A stretch of DNA of 64,000 nt from NCBI GenBank assembly GCA_023436205.1, contig JAEZKC010000106.1, positions 186,001-250,000 on the forward strand, written 5' to 3'. Below, piece after piece: positions 45,599 through 54,973 of this stretch. The number at the start of each line of letters is the position of its first letter. The stretch's first letter is position 1. The stretch comes from Fibrobacterota bacterium (GTDB lineage Bacteria; Fibrobacterota; Chitinivibrionia; Chitinivibrionales; Chitinispirillaceae). Both the position numbers and the translations under genes were made by a program. Under the pieces are notes generated by a model. The model was not told where the DNA came from. It made no database searches and was given only the letters and a program-made list of their open reading frames with translations.

Positions 45599-47197
45599 TC
45601 AGAAGCTTTCAGTTTTCTGAATATTCTGCCGAGTTTGCCTGTACTGCACGTATATGGATATTACTATATTGCTGACTTTTTCTGAAGTGTCGAGAATAGG
45701 GATTATACTCATATCCCAGCAGATTACACTCTGGTTTTTATGCTGTTGAAGCTTTATTTGCTGAGGTGATTTTGTTGCAACTGCCTGGTCTAAAAAGGCA
45801 AGCATTTCCTCCTCATCGGATTCAAGTAAATCTGATAAAAGTTTACCTTTAAAAGATCTGTTGTTTGGTTGCAACAGTTGTAAAAAAGCATTGTTGGTCC
45901 ATTCAACTTTCTGGTCATTAGCCAGTAATGCCAGCGGGAAAGGAACAGATTCCAGTATTTTTTTTCTGATATAATCAGCTTCTTTACTTCTGCGCAACTC
46001 GTGTTCGAGTTCGAGCTCTTTGTTTTTCCGTTCTGAATAATTTCTCCAGATACTCAGAGCCCCCACTTTTTCTCCTGAGTTATTAACAAGTGGCACTGCA
46101 TTTACCAAAGCAGTTCTGCGGATCTTGGCCCTGAATACCAGCCATTCTTCATTGGTAACGCTCTGACCACCGTTAAGTACCTTGGATAAAGGCATCTCCT
46201 CAATTTTTGCGGGAGTAAAGGAATTCGGATGGTAAATTCCCCAGTCCTGAGCCCGAAAGTCGCTCCTGGTGCTCACGATGCGTTCCTTTTCCAGGCCCAG
46301 GAATGTTTCGGCGCTATGACTGGCGAAACGAATATGGTTGTAATTATCGGCAATGAATAGTGGATCGGGTATACACTCCAGAATCGTATCAAGAACTGAT
46401 GCCTTGTCTTCATATCCACTGGCCTTATTTTCAGCAGCAGAAACAGCTTCCTTCAGATTGAGCTCCTTAAGCACCAGAGATGAAACATCTCTGAATGTTA
46501 TGGCTGAAAGGCAGTGTTTCCCCTTTGAGTTAAAAACTGGTGCACCGGAGTAACTTCCGTACCAGCAGCTACCATTGTCGACTCTATAATTCCGGTAGAT
46601 CTCCCCTTCGAAACTCTTCCGTAATGATTTGTGCAGCGGCCATTCTTCTATAGGCACCTGGTTGCCGTTAAAATCAAATAGCTCCCATCCGATCTGCATT
46701 CTGGAAAAGGCCCTCAGTGCTTCCTCTTCGGATTTGTATCCATATAGTTTTTGCGCTGTACGGTTAATTCTAATTACCTGCCCCTCCGGAGTAGCCAACA
46801 TCAAACCTTCGTTGATCGATCCCAGTACAGCTTCACTCATGTGGGAATAATGCTTAAGGAGATGAAGTGTACTGATGCGCCTGGAGAGTATAAAGACGAC
46901 AATCCATAAGGTAATTATGGCTCCTCCCCTGTTGAGCAAGGAAACCAGAGGTCGGGCGGAGTTATCGGAATAGAAAAAGCCGAACATGATCATAAGAGTA
47001 AAAACAGAGCATGCGGCTATGAGTATGCGCCGATTAGGTACGGAAGATATAAGGAGAAGAAGAACGGTGAAAAGAAGCCAAATTGAATAACCAAGCGGCA
47101 GAAGCAGATCGGCCACAAAAACGAGCAGCGTAAGAATTGAAGAAACGGCCAACAATGAAACAGTTACCTTATTTTTCCCTTTTTTAATTGAATCCAA
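45599..47197 (-). CDS. Membrane-bound three-PAS protein without output domain
   Basis: 532 residues. Four to five N-terminal membrane segments (about 10-115) are followed by three PAS domains: about 125-250 (SEAVLGSINEGLMLATPEG), 270-400 (ILECIPDPLFIADNYNH) and 415-520 (ILESVPFPLALLANDQKVEW). No kinase, GGDEF or other output is present and the protein ends shortly after the third PAS. It begins 3 bases after the RND permease stop and is therefore probably the last gene of the efflux operon. It may sense membrane or redox state and act through protein contacts. Confidence 0.8.
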   Translation of the reverse strand: MDSIKKGKNKVTVSLLAVSSILTLLVFVADLLLPLGYSIWLLFTVLLLLISSVPNRRILIAACSVFTLMIMFGFFYSDNSARPLVSLLNRGGAIITLWIVVFILSRRISTLHLLKHYSHMSEAVLGSINEGLMLATPEGQVIRINRTAQKLYGYKSEEEALRAFSRMQIGWELFDFNGNQVPIEEWPLHKSLRKSFEGEIYRNYRVDNGSCWYGSYSGAPVFNSKGKHCLSAITFRDVSSLVLKELNLKEAVSAAENKASGYEDKASVLDTILECIPDPLFIADNYNHIRFASHSAETFLGLEKERIVSTRSDFRAQDWGIYHPNSFTPAKIEEMPLSKVLNGGQSVTNEEWLVFRAKIRRTALVNAVPLVNNSGEKVGALSIWRNYSERKNKELELEHELRRSKEADYIRKKILESVPFPLALLANDQKVEWTNNAFLQLLQPNNRSFKGKLLSDLLESDEEEMLAFLDQAVATKSPQQIKLQQHKNQSVICWDMSIIPILDTSEKVSNIVISIYVQYRQTRQNIQKTESF

Positions 47198-47200
47198 TCA

Positions 47201-50200
47201 TCACCTCTTGAATCGATGAATTATTCTGGTTTTATAGGTCCCGATTTTAGCTCCGATTTCCGTTCCGATGAAATAATAGCTGGGAATAATGAACAAGGCA
47301 GTAAAAGTGGAGAAGACAAGCCCGAAAATGATGGTGGAAGCCATGGGGCTCCAAACCGGAGACACTCCACCCAATCCCAATGCGGTGGGCAGAAGCCCTC
47401 CGATTGTGGTTACCGAAGTAAGAATAATCGGCCGTAAACGAACCCTTACTGCCTCAATGACCGCTGCTTCCAAGGTATCCTCTTTTCGGCGATTGTGATT
47501 TATGAAATCTATAAGCACGATGGAATCGTTCACCGCGATTCCGGCCAGGGCCACCCCCGCATACATGACAACCGTTGAAAAAGCCGTGCCAGTGAGCAGC
47601 AGATAGAGAATAACTCCGCCAAACGCAAATGGAATAGTGAACATGAGAAGCAGTGGCTGAGTATAGGAATTGAACTGAGTGCCTAAAATCACATACATAA
47701 GGAATATACCCACCAGAAAGAGCCTGAGAATATCGGAGAGTATGTTCTGAAATTCCTCAAACTCGCCTCCGGCTTCAAGAGTGATTCTGGGGAAACGGGG
47801 AGCCATTTGTGATTTGTAATAGGAGATAATTTCCTGATTGATACCCGTAAGATCGGTTCCTTCGTAAACCTGCGCTGAAACCGTAACCACTCGCCGGCCA
47901 TCAAGGCGCCGAATAGACGCTATAGACGAGGTATCCTTAAGAGAGGCCACGGTGGAAAAGGGAACCAGTACCTCGGCAGGAGAGGGCAAAGAGATAGTCT
48001 GAAGTTGAGTTGAGGAGTTGATATCCTGCGGATCAAGAGAGACTATTACATCTATCTCTTCATTTTTATCAAAAACCGTAGTCGCGGGAATACCATCCAG
48101 AAGACCGCGTACGTAAGATCCGATCGATTCCACAGTCAGCCCAAAACGGGAGGCGCTGAAAAGATCCACATCAACATTAAGCTCAGGAGTCCCACGCTCG
48201 ATATTATCTCGGATGTTATACAATTGGGCATATTGGGAATAATGACGTTTCAACTCCGTGGATGCCTGAGCAAGTTCATCGAGATCATCACCATACAGTC
48301 GAATGGAAACCGGATCATCCACCGGAGGACCACCCTGCACCGTTCTGAACAGCACTTCATCAGGGCCGGCAATCTTGCTTGAACTCTTCTGCACGTTGTT
48401 CATTATTTCCTGAACCGAAACTTGACGTCCCTCCTCCCTCTCGGGCAACTCAACCACAATGCGGGCCAAATTATCAAGACTCAAAGTGCTCAGACCCTGA
48501 CCGCCCTCTCCCACAACCGCAAAAACAGACCTTACTGTACCCTCGCGAATACGGGACTGCAGAACTTTTTCATACTCCTCCACGGTTTGTAATGTCTTCT
48601 CACGCGGTGTGCCCGGAGGCATGGTAATCTCGATATAGAAATAGCTATATTCCTCTCCTGTAAACAGGTCCTGACGCACAAGTGTCAGCAGATAAAGAAG
48701 AACTCCCAATACAACCAGCGATATCAAAGCAGTTAGGTAGCGATACCGGAATGACCGGGAAAGAAAAGAAACCCAGAACTCTTCAAGTTTCACGATCAGT
48801 TTTTTCCTCTTGTGAACCTTGGAACTGCTCCAGTGTGCAAAATGAGTGGGAAGAAAAAGCAACGCCTCAAAAGTGGAGGCAACCAGAGCGATGGTAACCA
48901 CCAGTGGAATAACCCTTAAGAATCGCCCGATCAGACCGGGGACAATCATGAGCGGCAGAAAAGCGGCCACGGTGGTGGCAGTGGCCGCAATTACAGGGGA
49001 TACCACCTCGTCGGTTCCTCTGATGGCCGCCTCTGCCGGCAAAAGCCCCTGCTGCTGATACCGGTAACTGTTTTCAATAATCACAATCGCATGATCAACA
49101 ATCAACCCAAGAACAAGCACCAGAGCAAAGAGACTGTTTCCGTTGAGAGATTCTCCAATGAGCTCCATTACGACAAAGGTTATGGCAAAAGTAATGGGGA
49201 TACCCAGGCTTATCATGAAGGAGTTGCGGATTCCCACAAAAAACCACAGCACTATTAAAAGCAGGAAAAAACCGAAAAGAGCATTTGTTTCAAGAACGGA
49301 AATGCTTCGTCGAATTCTTATGGTGCTGTCGTTTAAATAGTTTATCTTGAGGCCCAGGGGAAGTGATGGTGAGAACTCTTCCACCACTCTCTTTACATTG
49401 TCAACTACATCTATGGAAGAGGCTGTGGTAATTTTCGATACCTGCAAACCAACGGCGGGCTTTAAATTGTAGCGGCCCACCGCAGCGTTTGGATCAAGCC
49501 CTTCATAGATTTGGGCAATATCGGAAAGGCGAACCAGACCCGACTCCTGAGTTTCGGGGCGCACAACGATATTATCAAACTCCTGAGGAGTTTTCTTTTC
49601 TTCGGACGTCCTTACCAGATATTGACGACTGGGGGTGATAAGAAGCCCTCCCGGTATGGTGACATTTGCTCCGGATACCGCTCCCACCACCTGCTCGAGA
49701 CTTACCCCGGTCGCCTCAAGCGAAGCCCTCTGCACGGAAACCCTCAACTGCCGCTCGGGAGCCGCCACCAGTTCCACTCTCGATACTTCCGGTAGTGAAC
49801 TGAGCGCGTCCTTGAGCCTTCGAGCCTCGCTTACAAGTACAACCGAATCTACCTCTCCGTTTAGAATAACCTCTATCACCGGTAAAAAATCGGCGCTGGA
49901 AAAATCGCTCACTACCGGGTCAAGAGTTCCGTCTGGCAACTCAACCCTGCTGAACCGAGTTTGCACTTCATTATATAAACTCGCAAACTCCTCCCGGGAC
50001 ATGCCTTCCTCAAATTGGACCTGAACCACTGCCAGACCCTCTCTGATGATGCTCTGCACCTCCTTTACACGAGGAATGCCGTCGAGCTGATTTTCCACCG
50101 GAACGGCAATGCTGCGCTCAATGTCGGATGGTGATGCGCCAGGATAGGGAACGGTAATGATCACCCAGAAAAAGGGAACCTCACTGAACTGCTCCCTTGG

Positions 50201-50302
50201 CAGGCGGGACAGGCTCTGCCATCCCAGCAGAAGAAGACTGACCATGGTAATATTGAGAAGAACAGAATTGCGAACTGAAAACGATCCGATACTCACTCCC
50301 AA
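47201..50302 (-). CDS. RND-family efflux permease (AcrB/HAE1-like)
   Basis: 1033 residues, full length. Signatures are the N-terminal SVRNSVLLNITMVSLLLLGW helix, the periplasmic pore-docking regions, AVPVENQLDGIPRV, the proton-relay transmembrane 4 stretch and the repeated second half (GEFEEFQNIL, then helices ending in FSTFTALFIIPSYYFIG). It uses the proton gradient to export hydrophobic compounds or antibiotics through a TolC channel. The start overlaps the end of the adaptor gene by 10 bases. Substrates cannot be inferred. Confidence 0.94.
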   Translation of the reverse strand: MGVSIGSFSVRNSVLLNITMVSLLLLGWQSLSRLPREQFSEVPFFWVIITVPYPGASPSDIERSIAVPVENQLDGIPRVKEVQSIIREGLAVVQVQFEEGMSREEFASLYNEVQTRFSRVELPDGTLDPVVSDFSSADFLPVIEVILNGEVDSVVLVSEARRLKDALSSLPEVSRVELVAAPERQLRVSVQRASLEATGVSLEQVVGAVSGANVTIPGGLLITPSRQYLVRTSEEKKTPQEFDNIVVRPETQESGLVRLSDIAQIYEGLDPNAAVGRYNLKPAVGLQVSKITTASSIDVVDNVKRVVEEFSPSLPLGLKINYLNDSTIRIRRSISVLETNALFGFFLLLIVLWFFVGIRNSFMISLGIPITFAITFVVMELIGESLNGNSLFALVLVLGLIVDHAIVIIENSYRYQQQGLLPAEAAIRGTDEVVSPVIAATATTVAAFLPLMIVPGLIGRFLRVIPLVVTIALVASTFEALLFLPTHFAHWSSSKVHKRKKLIVKLEEFWVSFLSRSFRYRYLTALISLVVLGVLLYLLTLVRQDLFTGEEYSYFYIEITMPPGTPREKTLQTVEEYEKVLQSRIREGTVRSVFAVVGEGGQGLSTLSLDNLARIVVELPEREEGRQVSVQEIMNNVQKSSSKIAGPDEVLFRTVQGGPPVDDPVSIRLYGDDLDELAQASTELKRHYSQYAQLYNIRDNIERGTPELNVDVDLFSASRFGLTVESIGSYVRGLLDGIPATTVFDKNEEIDVIVSLDPQDINSSTQLQTISLPSPAEVLVPFSTVASLKDTSSIASIRRLDGRRVVTVSAQVYEGTDLTGINQEIISYYKSQMAPRFPRITLEAGGEFEEFQNILSDILRLFLVGIFLMYVILGTQFNSYTQPLLLMFTIPFAFGGVILYLLLTGTAFSTVVMYAGVALAGIAVNDSIVLIDFINHNRRKEDTLEAAVIEAVRVRLRPIILTSVTTIGGLLPTALGLGGVSPVWSPMASTIIFGLVFSTFTALFIIPSYYFIGTEIGAKIGTYKTRIIHRFKR

Positions 50303-51354
50303 CTCCCGCTTCTGCCTACTATGCTTACCACTACTGAATCGCTCTCCGCCAGCGATGATGTGCGGCTCAGCGCCACCGTGTCTCCGCTGGACAAACCACT
50401 CAGTGCCACCGACCGGTTCCCGGACTTTTTTCCTATTGTAACCTGCTGAATATGCGCCTTGCCGGCGATTATTTTAACCACTCTGGTACTGTCACTATCG
50501 CCAAGCAGTGCCGCGGAGGGCACGATTAAAACCGAATCGTTGTCACTGGTTCTGATTTTCAGTGAGGCGCTCATTCCTGCCCGCACTAGCGACCCCTCAT
50601 TTTTCCAGGTGACTATAACAGAGTAACTGCCGCTTTGAGGCTGTGTTCCCGATGCCACGGCAGTCACCTGAGCGTTAAAGAGAGAATCGGGACTCAAAGA
50701 GGGAATGAGGACCTTTACGGGCGCACCATTCTCTATAAATCCGATTTCCCCTTCCCCCACAGCCAGCTCCACCTTGAAGCCATTGAGATCGGCGATTCGG
50801 GCTACGGCTGCTCCGGGAGCCAGAAAGCCCCCCACCGTGATGCCCGGCTCCTTGGATGCCACCTGTCCCTTGATAGGTGAACGGATAAGCGTGTTTTGAA
50901 ACTGATTGAGAGCAGACTCATAGGCGGCACGCGCCCCGTTATAAGTGCTTCTGGCCTGCTCATATTCACTTCTGGAAATGATACTGTCTTTATAGAGGCG
51001 CTGCGATGCCTCCAGATTCATTTTAGCTGTTGACAACTGCTGCTCAGCCTGCTTGAGCGCAAAGCGGGTCTCCTCCCGATCCACCTCCAGAAGCTCTTGT
51101 AAACTGTCAACTTCATCTCCCAGTTCAAATTCGACAGAGCGGATTATCCCCTGCGTTTCGGATACCACAATGGCCTCATTGATGCCTGATACAGTTCCTG
51201 ATTTGTAAATATAGGGGTTAAGAATACCGGGAGTGATAATTACCGCCTCCACGGCAGGAATGGTATTTACACTTTGCCCATCTCCATTCTGCTGATCCTG
51301 GCGATTGCAGGAAAGCAACAGCAGAAACGCCAAACCTGTTCCAAATAGTTTCAC
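50293..51354 (-). CDS. RND efflux periplasmic adaptor (MFP), lipoprotein
   Basis: 353 residues with a lipoprotein signal (LLLLSC, C16). The lipoyl/barrel-sandwich and alpha-hairpin region (SVEFELGDEVDSLQELLEVD, coiled-coil KQAEQQLSTAKMNLEAS) and the beta-barrel and membrane-proximal part fit the HlyD/AcrA family. It bridges the RND permease and the TolC channel. Its start overlaps the outer-membrane channel gene by 4 bases. Together with the flanking genes this forms a standard tripartite operon. Confidence 0.92.
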   Translation of the reverse strand: MKLFGTGLAFLLLLSCNRQDQQNGDGQSVNTIPAVEAVIITPGILNPYIYKSGTVSGINEAIVVSETQGIIRSVEFELGDEVDSLQELLEVDREETRFALKQAEQQLSTAKMNLEASQRLYKDSIISRSEYEQARSTYNGARAAYESALNQFQNTLIRSPIKGQVASKEPGITVGGFLAPGAAVARIADLNGFKVELAVGEGEIGFIENGAPVKVLIPSLSPDSLFNAQVTAVASGTQPQSGSYSVIVTWKNEGSLVRAGMSASLKIRTSDNDSVLIVPSAALLGDSDSTRVVKIIAGKAHIQQVTIGKKSGNRSVALSGLSSGDTVALSRTSSLAESDSVVVSIVGRSGSWE

Positions 51355-52667
51355 CTGTCTACCTCCAGAAGGCCTGTCGCCCGAAGATAAGCGGTCCTGG
51401 CCATTATTGCATTGGCAAGTGACTGCAGGTAAAGTATATACGCCGAATCTGCGGTGATTCTGGTGTCAAGAAGGTCTATTATCCCCACCAGGCCCGATTC
51501 GTATCGTTCCTCCACCATGGACAAAGTCCGCTGCATCAGTTCATAACGCGACTTGGCTGCAGAAACCTGTTCCTTTGAAGCAATGAACTGCGTGCGGCTT
51601 TGAAAGATGGAAATTTGCACGGTTTCATTTAATTGTTCTGTCTGAGCGGAAAGGGCCTCCAGCTGAAATTGACTTTTACGGTAATCGGAATACCGTTGCG
51701 CTCCGGAAAAAAGGGTCCAGTTGGCCTGAATCCCGTAGGTCCAGAAATTATCCCCCTGAGGGAAGAGCTGATCCTGCGGGGGCCAGGTATACTGAACGAA
51801 GCCGTTAAAGCTGGGAAGATATTGTGTCAAATTTAGAACGGAACCACGACTGGCGGTTGTAAGCTGCTCCTGCGCCGCTTTAAGATCGGGATTGTTCTGA
51901 GCACTACCGGCAGGAAGCGTTGCAGTGCTGTCATACCAGCTTTCTAAAAGAGAAGCACTTTGGAGTTCTACATTCTGACCTTCGTTTAATGTTCTGCCCA
52001 TGGATGTATAGAGTTGGGCCAGGGCGATTTTGTAAGCTGCCGAGGAACTCACAAGATTACCTTTGCGGTCTGCCACCTCGGCTTCCCACCTCAGAAGCTC
52101 ATAAGGGGGAATCACCCCCTCCTCATAGCGCACCTGGGCCCTGTACTGGTTGGTTCTGGCCCATTCGTAACTGATACTGTCGATTCTTTTCTGTTCAGAA
52201 AGCATCTGTGCGTTGAAATAGGCCTCCCGAACACTCGCTATGGCTGTTTGCCTGGCACTCTTGAGCTGATATTCGGCTGCGGAAACACTGCTTGAGGCAG
52301 CAAGATACCCGATCACTTCACCGCCCCCGTTGAATATAGGCTGACTTATCGTAAGCTGATGATTGTATCCCTCACCGGTAATGGCCGGACCTGCTCCGGT
52401 GGATGGAATCTGCTCCCCGGGAATCGTCTGATCGCCACCTTCGAATTGAAGCCAGTTGGTTGAAAATGAAATTGAGGGCAGAAGAGTGCCGATTGTACTG
52501 AACCGTTCCCAGCGGGCAGCGTTTTTTTCACCCATGGCCGCTTTTACCTGAAAGCTGTTTTCAGAGGCGATGTTTTCTGCCTGCGAGAGAGTAAGGGTAT
52601 CGGAAAAGGAGAGAGCGGCTGAAAAGAGCACGCTTAGGAGAGCGGTTTTTGTCAGCCCTGGGTTCAT
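51351..52667 (-). CDS. TolC-family outer-membrane efflux protein
   Basis: 438 residues with a signal peptide (MNPGLTKTALLSVLFSAALSFS). The long helical coiled-coil pairs (NEDARLKAAQ-like spacing, LTTASRGSVLNLTQYLPSFNGF and SQFQLEALSAQTEQLN) are typical of the TolC/OEP family, which makes a trimeric trans-periplasmic channel. First gene of the operon; AAAGGA precedes the ATG. The next ~370 bases upstream should contain the promoter. Confidence 0.93.
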   Translation of the reverse strand: MNPGLTKTALLSVLFSAALSFSDTLTLSQAENIASENSFQVKAAMGEKNAARWERFSTIGTLLPSISFSTNWLQFEGGDQTIPGEQIPSTGAGPAITGEGYNHQLTISQPIFNGGGEVIGYLAASSSVSAAEYQLKSARQTAIASVREAYFNAQMLSEQKRIDSISYEWARTNQYRAQVRYEEGVIPPYELLRWEAEVADRKGNLVSSSAAYKIALAQLYTSMGRTLNEGQNVELQSASLLESWYDSTATLPAGSAQNNPDLKAAQEQLTTASRGSVLNLTQYLPSFNGFVQYTWPPQDQLFPQGDNFWTYGIQANWTLFSGAQRYSDYRKSQFQLEALSAQTEQLNETVQISIFQSRTQFIASKEQVSAAKSRYELMQRTLSMVEERYESGLVGIIDLLDTRITADSAYILYLQSLANAIMARTAYLRATGLLEVDR

Positions 52668-53043
52668 GGCGTATCCTTTGCCCGATTAAATGTGCGGCCA
52701 AAATAGGAGGTGCAAACGATGTGCCGTGTTCACGGTGATTGTGTATGGATTGAAATCGTGTTAAATGAACTCTTTTGCCTGTTTTCGCCAGTACTCCAAA
52801 GCGGGACACTACGCCTGGTGACCTGAAAGGCGTCTTCGCCGTTAACAAAAATAGTTCAGATCAGAATTTTAGGGGTGCTAAAGGCCTTTGATGCTACCAC
52901 CCCGGGCAGCGGCGTACCATCATGACGCAGGGTCTGGTTAGGGGGGTAGTCGGGAAACTGTCACCGGAAATTATGCTCCTGGTTTTATTTTTTCTGCGTT
53001 CTTTTAAATGTTGAAGGTAATCGCAGGCAAAGCCGTAAAGAAA
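52668..53043. other. Intergenic region between efflux operon and TA island
   Basis: No gene is seen in 376 bases. A GC-rich segment at 52896-52951 could fold into a hairpin (TACCACCCC opposite GGGGGGTA), function unknown. The promoter of the efflux operon probably lies near 52680-52760. Confidence 0.45.
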
Positions 53044-53277
53044 TTAGAAGTTGGATATAATGTTCAAAAATTCATCGGTTGAAATATTCAAAATTCGCAG
53101 ATTGTTTTTTATCACAAACACTGGAAGATTTCCGGGGTGAACTGGAATAATAATTGGTCGATTCAACCCGGAGCGGGAATAAACTTTGTGGCTTCCCTTC
53201 TGTCTGACAAACGAGCATCCAATAGATTTCAGGAATTTTTCAAATTTGTCAGAAGGTATCTGTGAAAGTCTTCCCAC
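53044..53277 (-). CDS. hicA: HicA-family toxin (mRNA interferase)
   Basis: 77 residues, typical HicA size. It carries the double-stranded-RNA-binding-like fold with the catalytic histidine in KGSHKVYSRSG (H30) and PIIIPVHPGNLPV. HicA cleaves mRNA when freed from HicB. It is the second gene of the pair, starting 7 bases after the HicB gene, the reverse of the classical toxin-first hicAB order. Confidence 0.9.
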   Translation of the reverse strand: MGRLSQIPSDKFEKFLKSIGCSFVRQKGSHKVYSRSGLNRPIIIPVHPGNLPVFVIKNNLRILNISTDEFLNIISNF

Positions 53278-53284
53278 TCTAGAT

Positions 53285-53587
53285 CTAAATCGAAACTGGC
53301 AGAGTTATATTTTCTTCCCCGATAAATGTTGGTGGCACCCATCCCTTATCACGATCCTTCACCCACCCGCAAGACTCCAGCACTTGATCAAGAGTACGCA
53401 TTCTTAAGCACTCTTCAAAAAAAAGCCCCAGTGCCTCTGTGAAGTTCTGCCTGGCTTCCTGAACCGTTTTCCCACAGGTTGATAACTCCAGGGCGGGGGA
53501 GAATGCCACATATAACTCTTTCTCTTTCATGATAAGAAGAGGAATGGTTTTAGGTATTGATTGTTTTTCCATGTGAGCCGCCTTCAT
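53285..53587 (-). CDS. hicB: HicB-family antitoxin
   Basis: 100 residues. A partial RNase-H-like HicB domain (ALELSTCGKTVQEARQNFTEALGLFFEECL) matches the canonical 'ELP-C-T-G-T-EA-N--EA--L' pattern of HicB. The C-terminal HTH or RHH tail is short. It binds and blocks HicA and probably represses its own promoter. The ATG is preceded by GAGGAG. Located directly upstream of hicA. Confidence 0.85.
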   Translation of the reverse strand: MKAAHMEKQSIPKTIPLLIMKEKELYVAFSPALELSTCGKTVQEARQNFTEALGLFFEECLRMRTLDQVLESCGWVKDRDKGWVPPTFIGEENITLPVSI

Positions 53588-53698
53588 TTATTTGCTCCTC
53601 TAAAAATTCGTTCTGATAAGCCCTCTTGTTTTCATATACTAAACTAAATGTTTCCACATAACGAAGGCCGGATTTCTGGACAGCGGCTGAATCAAAAA

Positions 53699-53745
53699 AA
53701 CTGAACTCTTCTCTTGCTTGGCGTCTTAGCGTTTTTGCGTGAGCC
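53699..53745 (+). repeat. TA-island repeat, copy A (right half only)
   Basis: Begins with CTGAACTCTTCTCTTGCTTG (53701-53720) and ends GCGTGAGCC, the right arm of the ~110-bp repeat found in full at 53891, 54721 and 55641. The left arm is missing. Confidence 0.8.
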
Positions 53746-53759
53746 CTCCTATTCCGGAT

Positions 53760-53879
53760 TCATGAGCTTATTGCATGAGTAATGCCGTTTTGAATTCCGA
53801 GGAGGTGGGTCTGCCACTCAGGATACGCTGAATGCGCGAGTCGATCCGCAAAGAGTTGGATATGCCTGTTTCAGGGTGC
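53760..53879 (+). pseudogene. Decayed Phd/YefM antitoxin fragment
   Basis: The stretch AATGCCGTTTTGAATTCCGA at 53781 and, later, GAGTCGATCCGCAAAG at 53838-53853 closely match the intact YefM-type antitoxin gene at 56021-56140, including the exact GAGTCGATCCGCAAAG and TCCGAGGA words. Relative to that gene the fragment has lost about 20 bases after ACGCT, at least one further base near 53803, and its 5' part. No reading frame survives. It is flanked by repeat copies A and B. Confidence 0.75.
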
Positions 53880-53890
53880 CAGGGAAAAGA

Positions 53891-53997
53891 AAATCTCACG
53901 CCAAGCCGCCAAGCCCGCGAAGAAGAAGATAAACCCAAAAATCTAAAACCATCTGAGTTCTTCTCTTGCTTGGCGTCTTAGCGTCTTTGCGTGAGCC
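53891..53997 (+). repeat. TA-island repeat, copy B (complete inverted repeat)
   Basis: Left arm CTCACGCCAAGCCGCCAAG starts at 53895 and right arm CTTGGCGTCTTAGCGTCTTT then GCGTGAG ends at 53995; the arms are imperfect reverse complements about 27 bases long around a ~46-base centre containing ATCTAAAACCATCTGAG. Similar units occur at 54721 and 55641. Confidence 0.85.
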
Positions 53998-54105
53998 ATT
54001 CCAATTCTGGATTCATAGTTCATCGCAAACCTGCACCGGAAATTCTCGTTGCTGACCATAGCCCATCTTCGGAGTAGAGGAGTGAGCGGTATATACTCTG
54101 TAAAT

Positions 54106-54462
54106 TCAAAACAGAAGAGAAAACTTTTTTGCCGCAGCCGCTAATGCTTTGTCATAAGTAAAAAGGTGGTTTTCACTAAGGTATGCAGAAACAAGAAGAT
54201 GGAGATCCACAAATCCCAATCCTAATCCGAATAATTTCTGTTTTTCAAGGAAATGGAGATATTTTTCGGAGTTCACGGTTTCTGCTTTGGGTAGAGTATC
54301 AAATAGGCTCAATATCAAATTGCGGTTTTTCAGATTTCCACAGGCCAATTCACCAACAATAAACTCATGCATTATGACTTCATTGTTATGCAGAAGGGCT
54401 TCCAGTTTAAGGTCTCGCTTGTAGAAATGATTTACCCAAACGGAGGTGTCAACTATCACCAT
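54106..54462 (-). CDS. vapC: VapC-family PIN-domain toxin
   Basis: 118 residues with a PIN domain. The acidic active-site residues are D5 (IVDTSVWVNHF), E38 (FIVGELACGN), D86 (GFVDLHLL) and D104 (FTYDKAL). VapC toxins are RNases that cleave tRNA or rRNA. It overlaps the end of the antitoxin gene by 14 bases, as is usual for a translationally coupled pair. Confidence 0.9.
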   Translation of the reverse strand: MVIVDTSVWVNHFYKRDLKLEALLHNNEVIMHEFIVGELACGNLKNRNLILSLFDTLPKAETVNSEKYLHFLEKQKLFGLGLGFVDLHLLVSAYLSENHLFTYDKALAAAAKKFSLLF

Positions 54463-54655
54463 AAGAAGGTGGTCGCCTCCTTCTTATGTTTTTAATGTTC
54501 TTTTCAGTTCCGCCCAGTTCAGCAAGCTTTCTGGAACTTTCGCGCGCAATCAAGGCCTCTAGTCCCATTCTTACCAATGCTGTTTTTTCTTTTACCCCGG
54601 TCAGTACTGAAGCTTTCTCAATCATTTCATCATCAATATTTAAAGTAGTTCTCAT
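54449..54655 (-). CDS. vapB: VapB-family antitoxin
   Basis: 68 residues. An Arc/MetJ-type ribbon-helix-helix region (MRTTLNIDDEMIEKASVLTG and then KTALVRMGLEALI) is followed by a basic tail that should wrap the toxin. It is the DUF2191/VapB type usually paired with VapC. A GGAGG-like box is close to the ATG. It controls its own operon in other systems. Confidence 0.85.
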   Translation of the reverse strand: MRTTLNIDDEMIEKASVLTGVKEKTALVRMGLEALIARESSRKLAELGGTEKNIKNIRRRRPPSYGDS

Positions 54656-54720
54656 AAATTACCCTCCTTATTACTATATGCATAATATAGTGCTGAACAT
54701 GCATATTTACAAGTTCAGGA

Positions 54721-54830
54721 AAATCTCACGCCAAGCCGGCTAAGCCCGCGGAGCAGAAAATGAAAACATTAGAATCTAAAACCATCTGAGTTCTTCTCTT
54801 CTTTGGCGTCTTAGTGTCTTTGCGTGAGCC
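54721..54830 (+). repeat. TA-island repeat, copy C (complete inverted repeat)
   Basis: Starts AAATCTCACG, left arm CTCACGCCAAGCC at 54725, central ATCTAAAACCATCTGAG, right arm ending TGCGTGAGCC at 54830. Sequence matches copies B and D apart from point changes. Confidence 0.85.
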
Positions 54831-54973
54831 CCTCCAACTCCGGATTTTACCGGTTCTTCCCTGCTGTTCATCCGTGCCTTTTACCGGAGTCGGAGGGTTC
54901 GATATACATTTCTTTCGTTATCGAATTCATCCGTTATGGAGAAATTCTGGACGCTAAGGAATAAGATTTGATT

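Noticed and set aside
47216..50441. Numerous plus-strand frames within the RND permease gene
   Set aside because: Shadows of a 1033-residue permease with clear family signatures.
52896..52951. Possible riboswitch upstream of the efflux operon
   Set aside because: Only a GC hairpin is evident; no match to a known riboswitch core could be made by eye.
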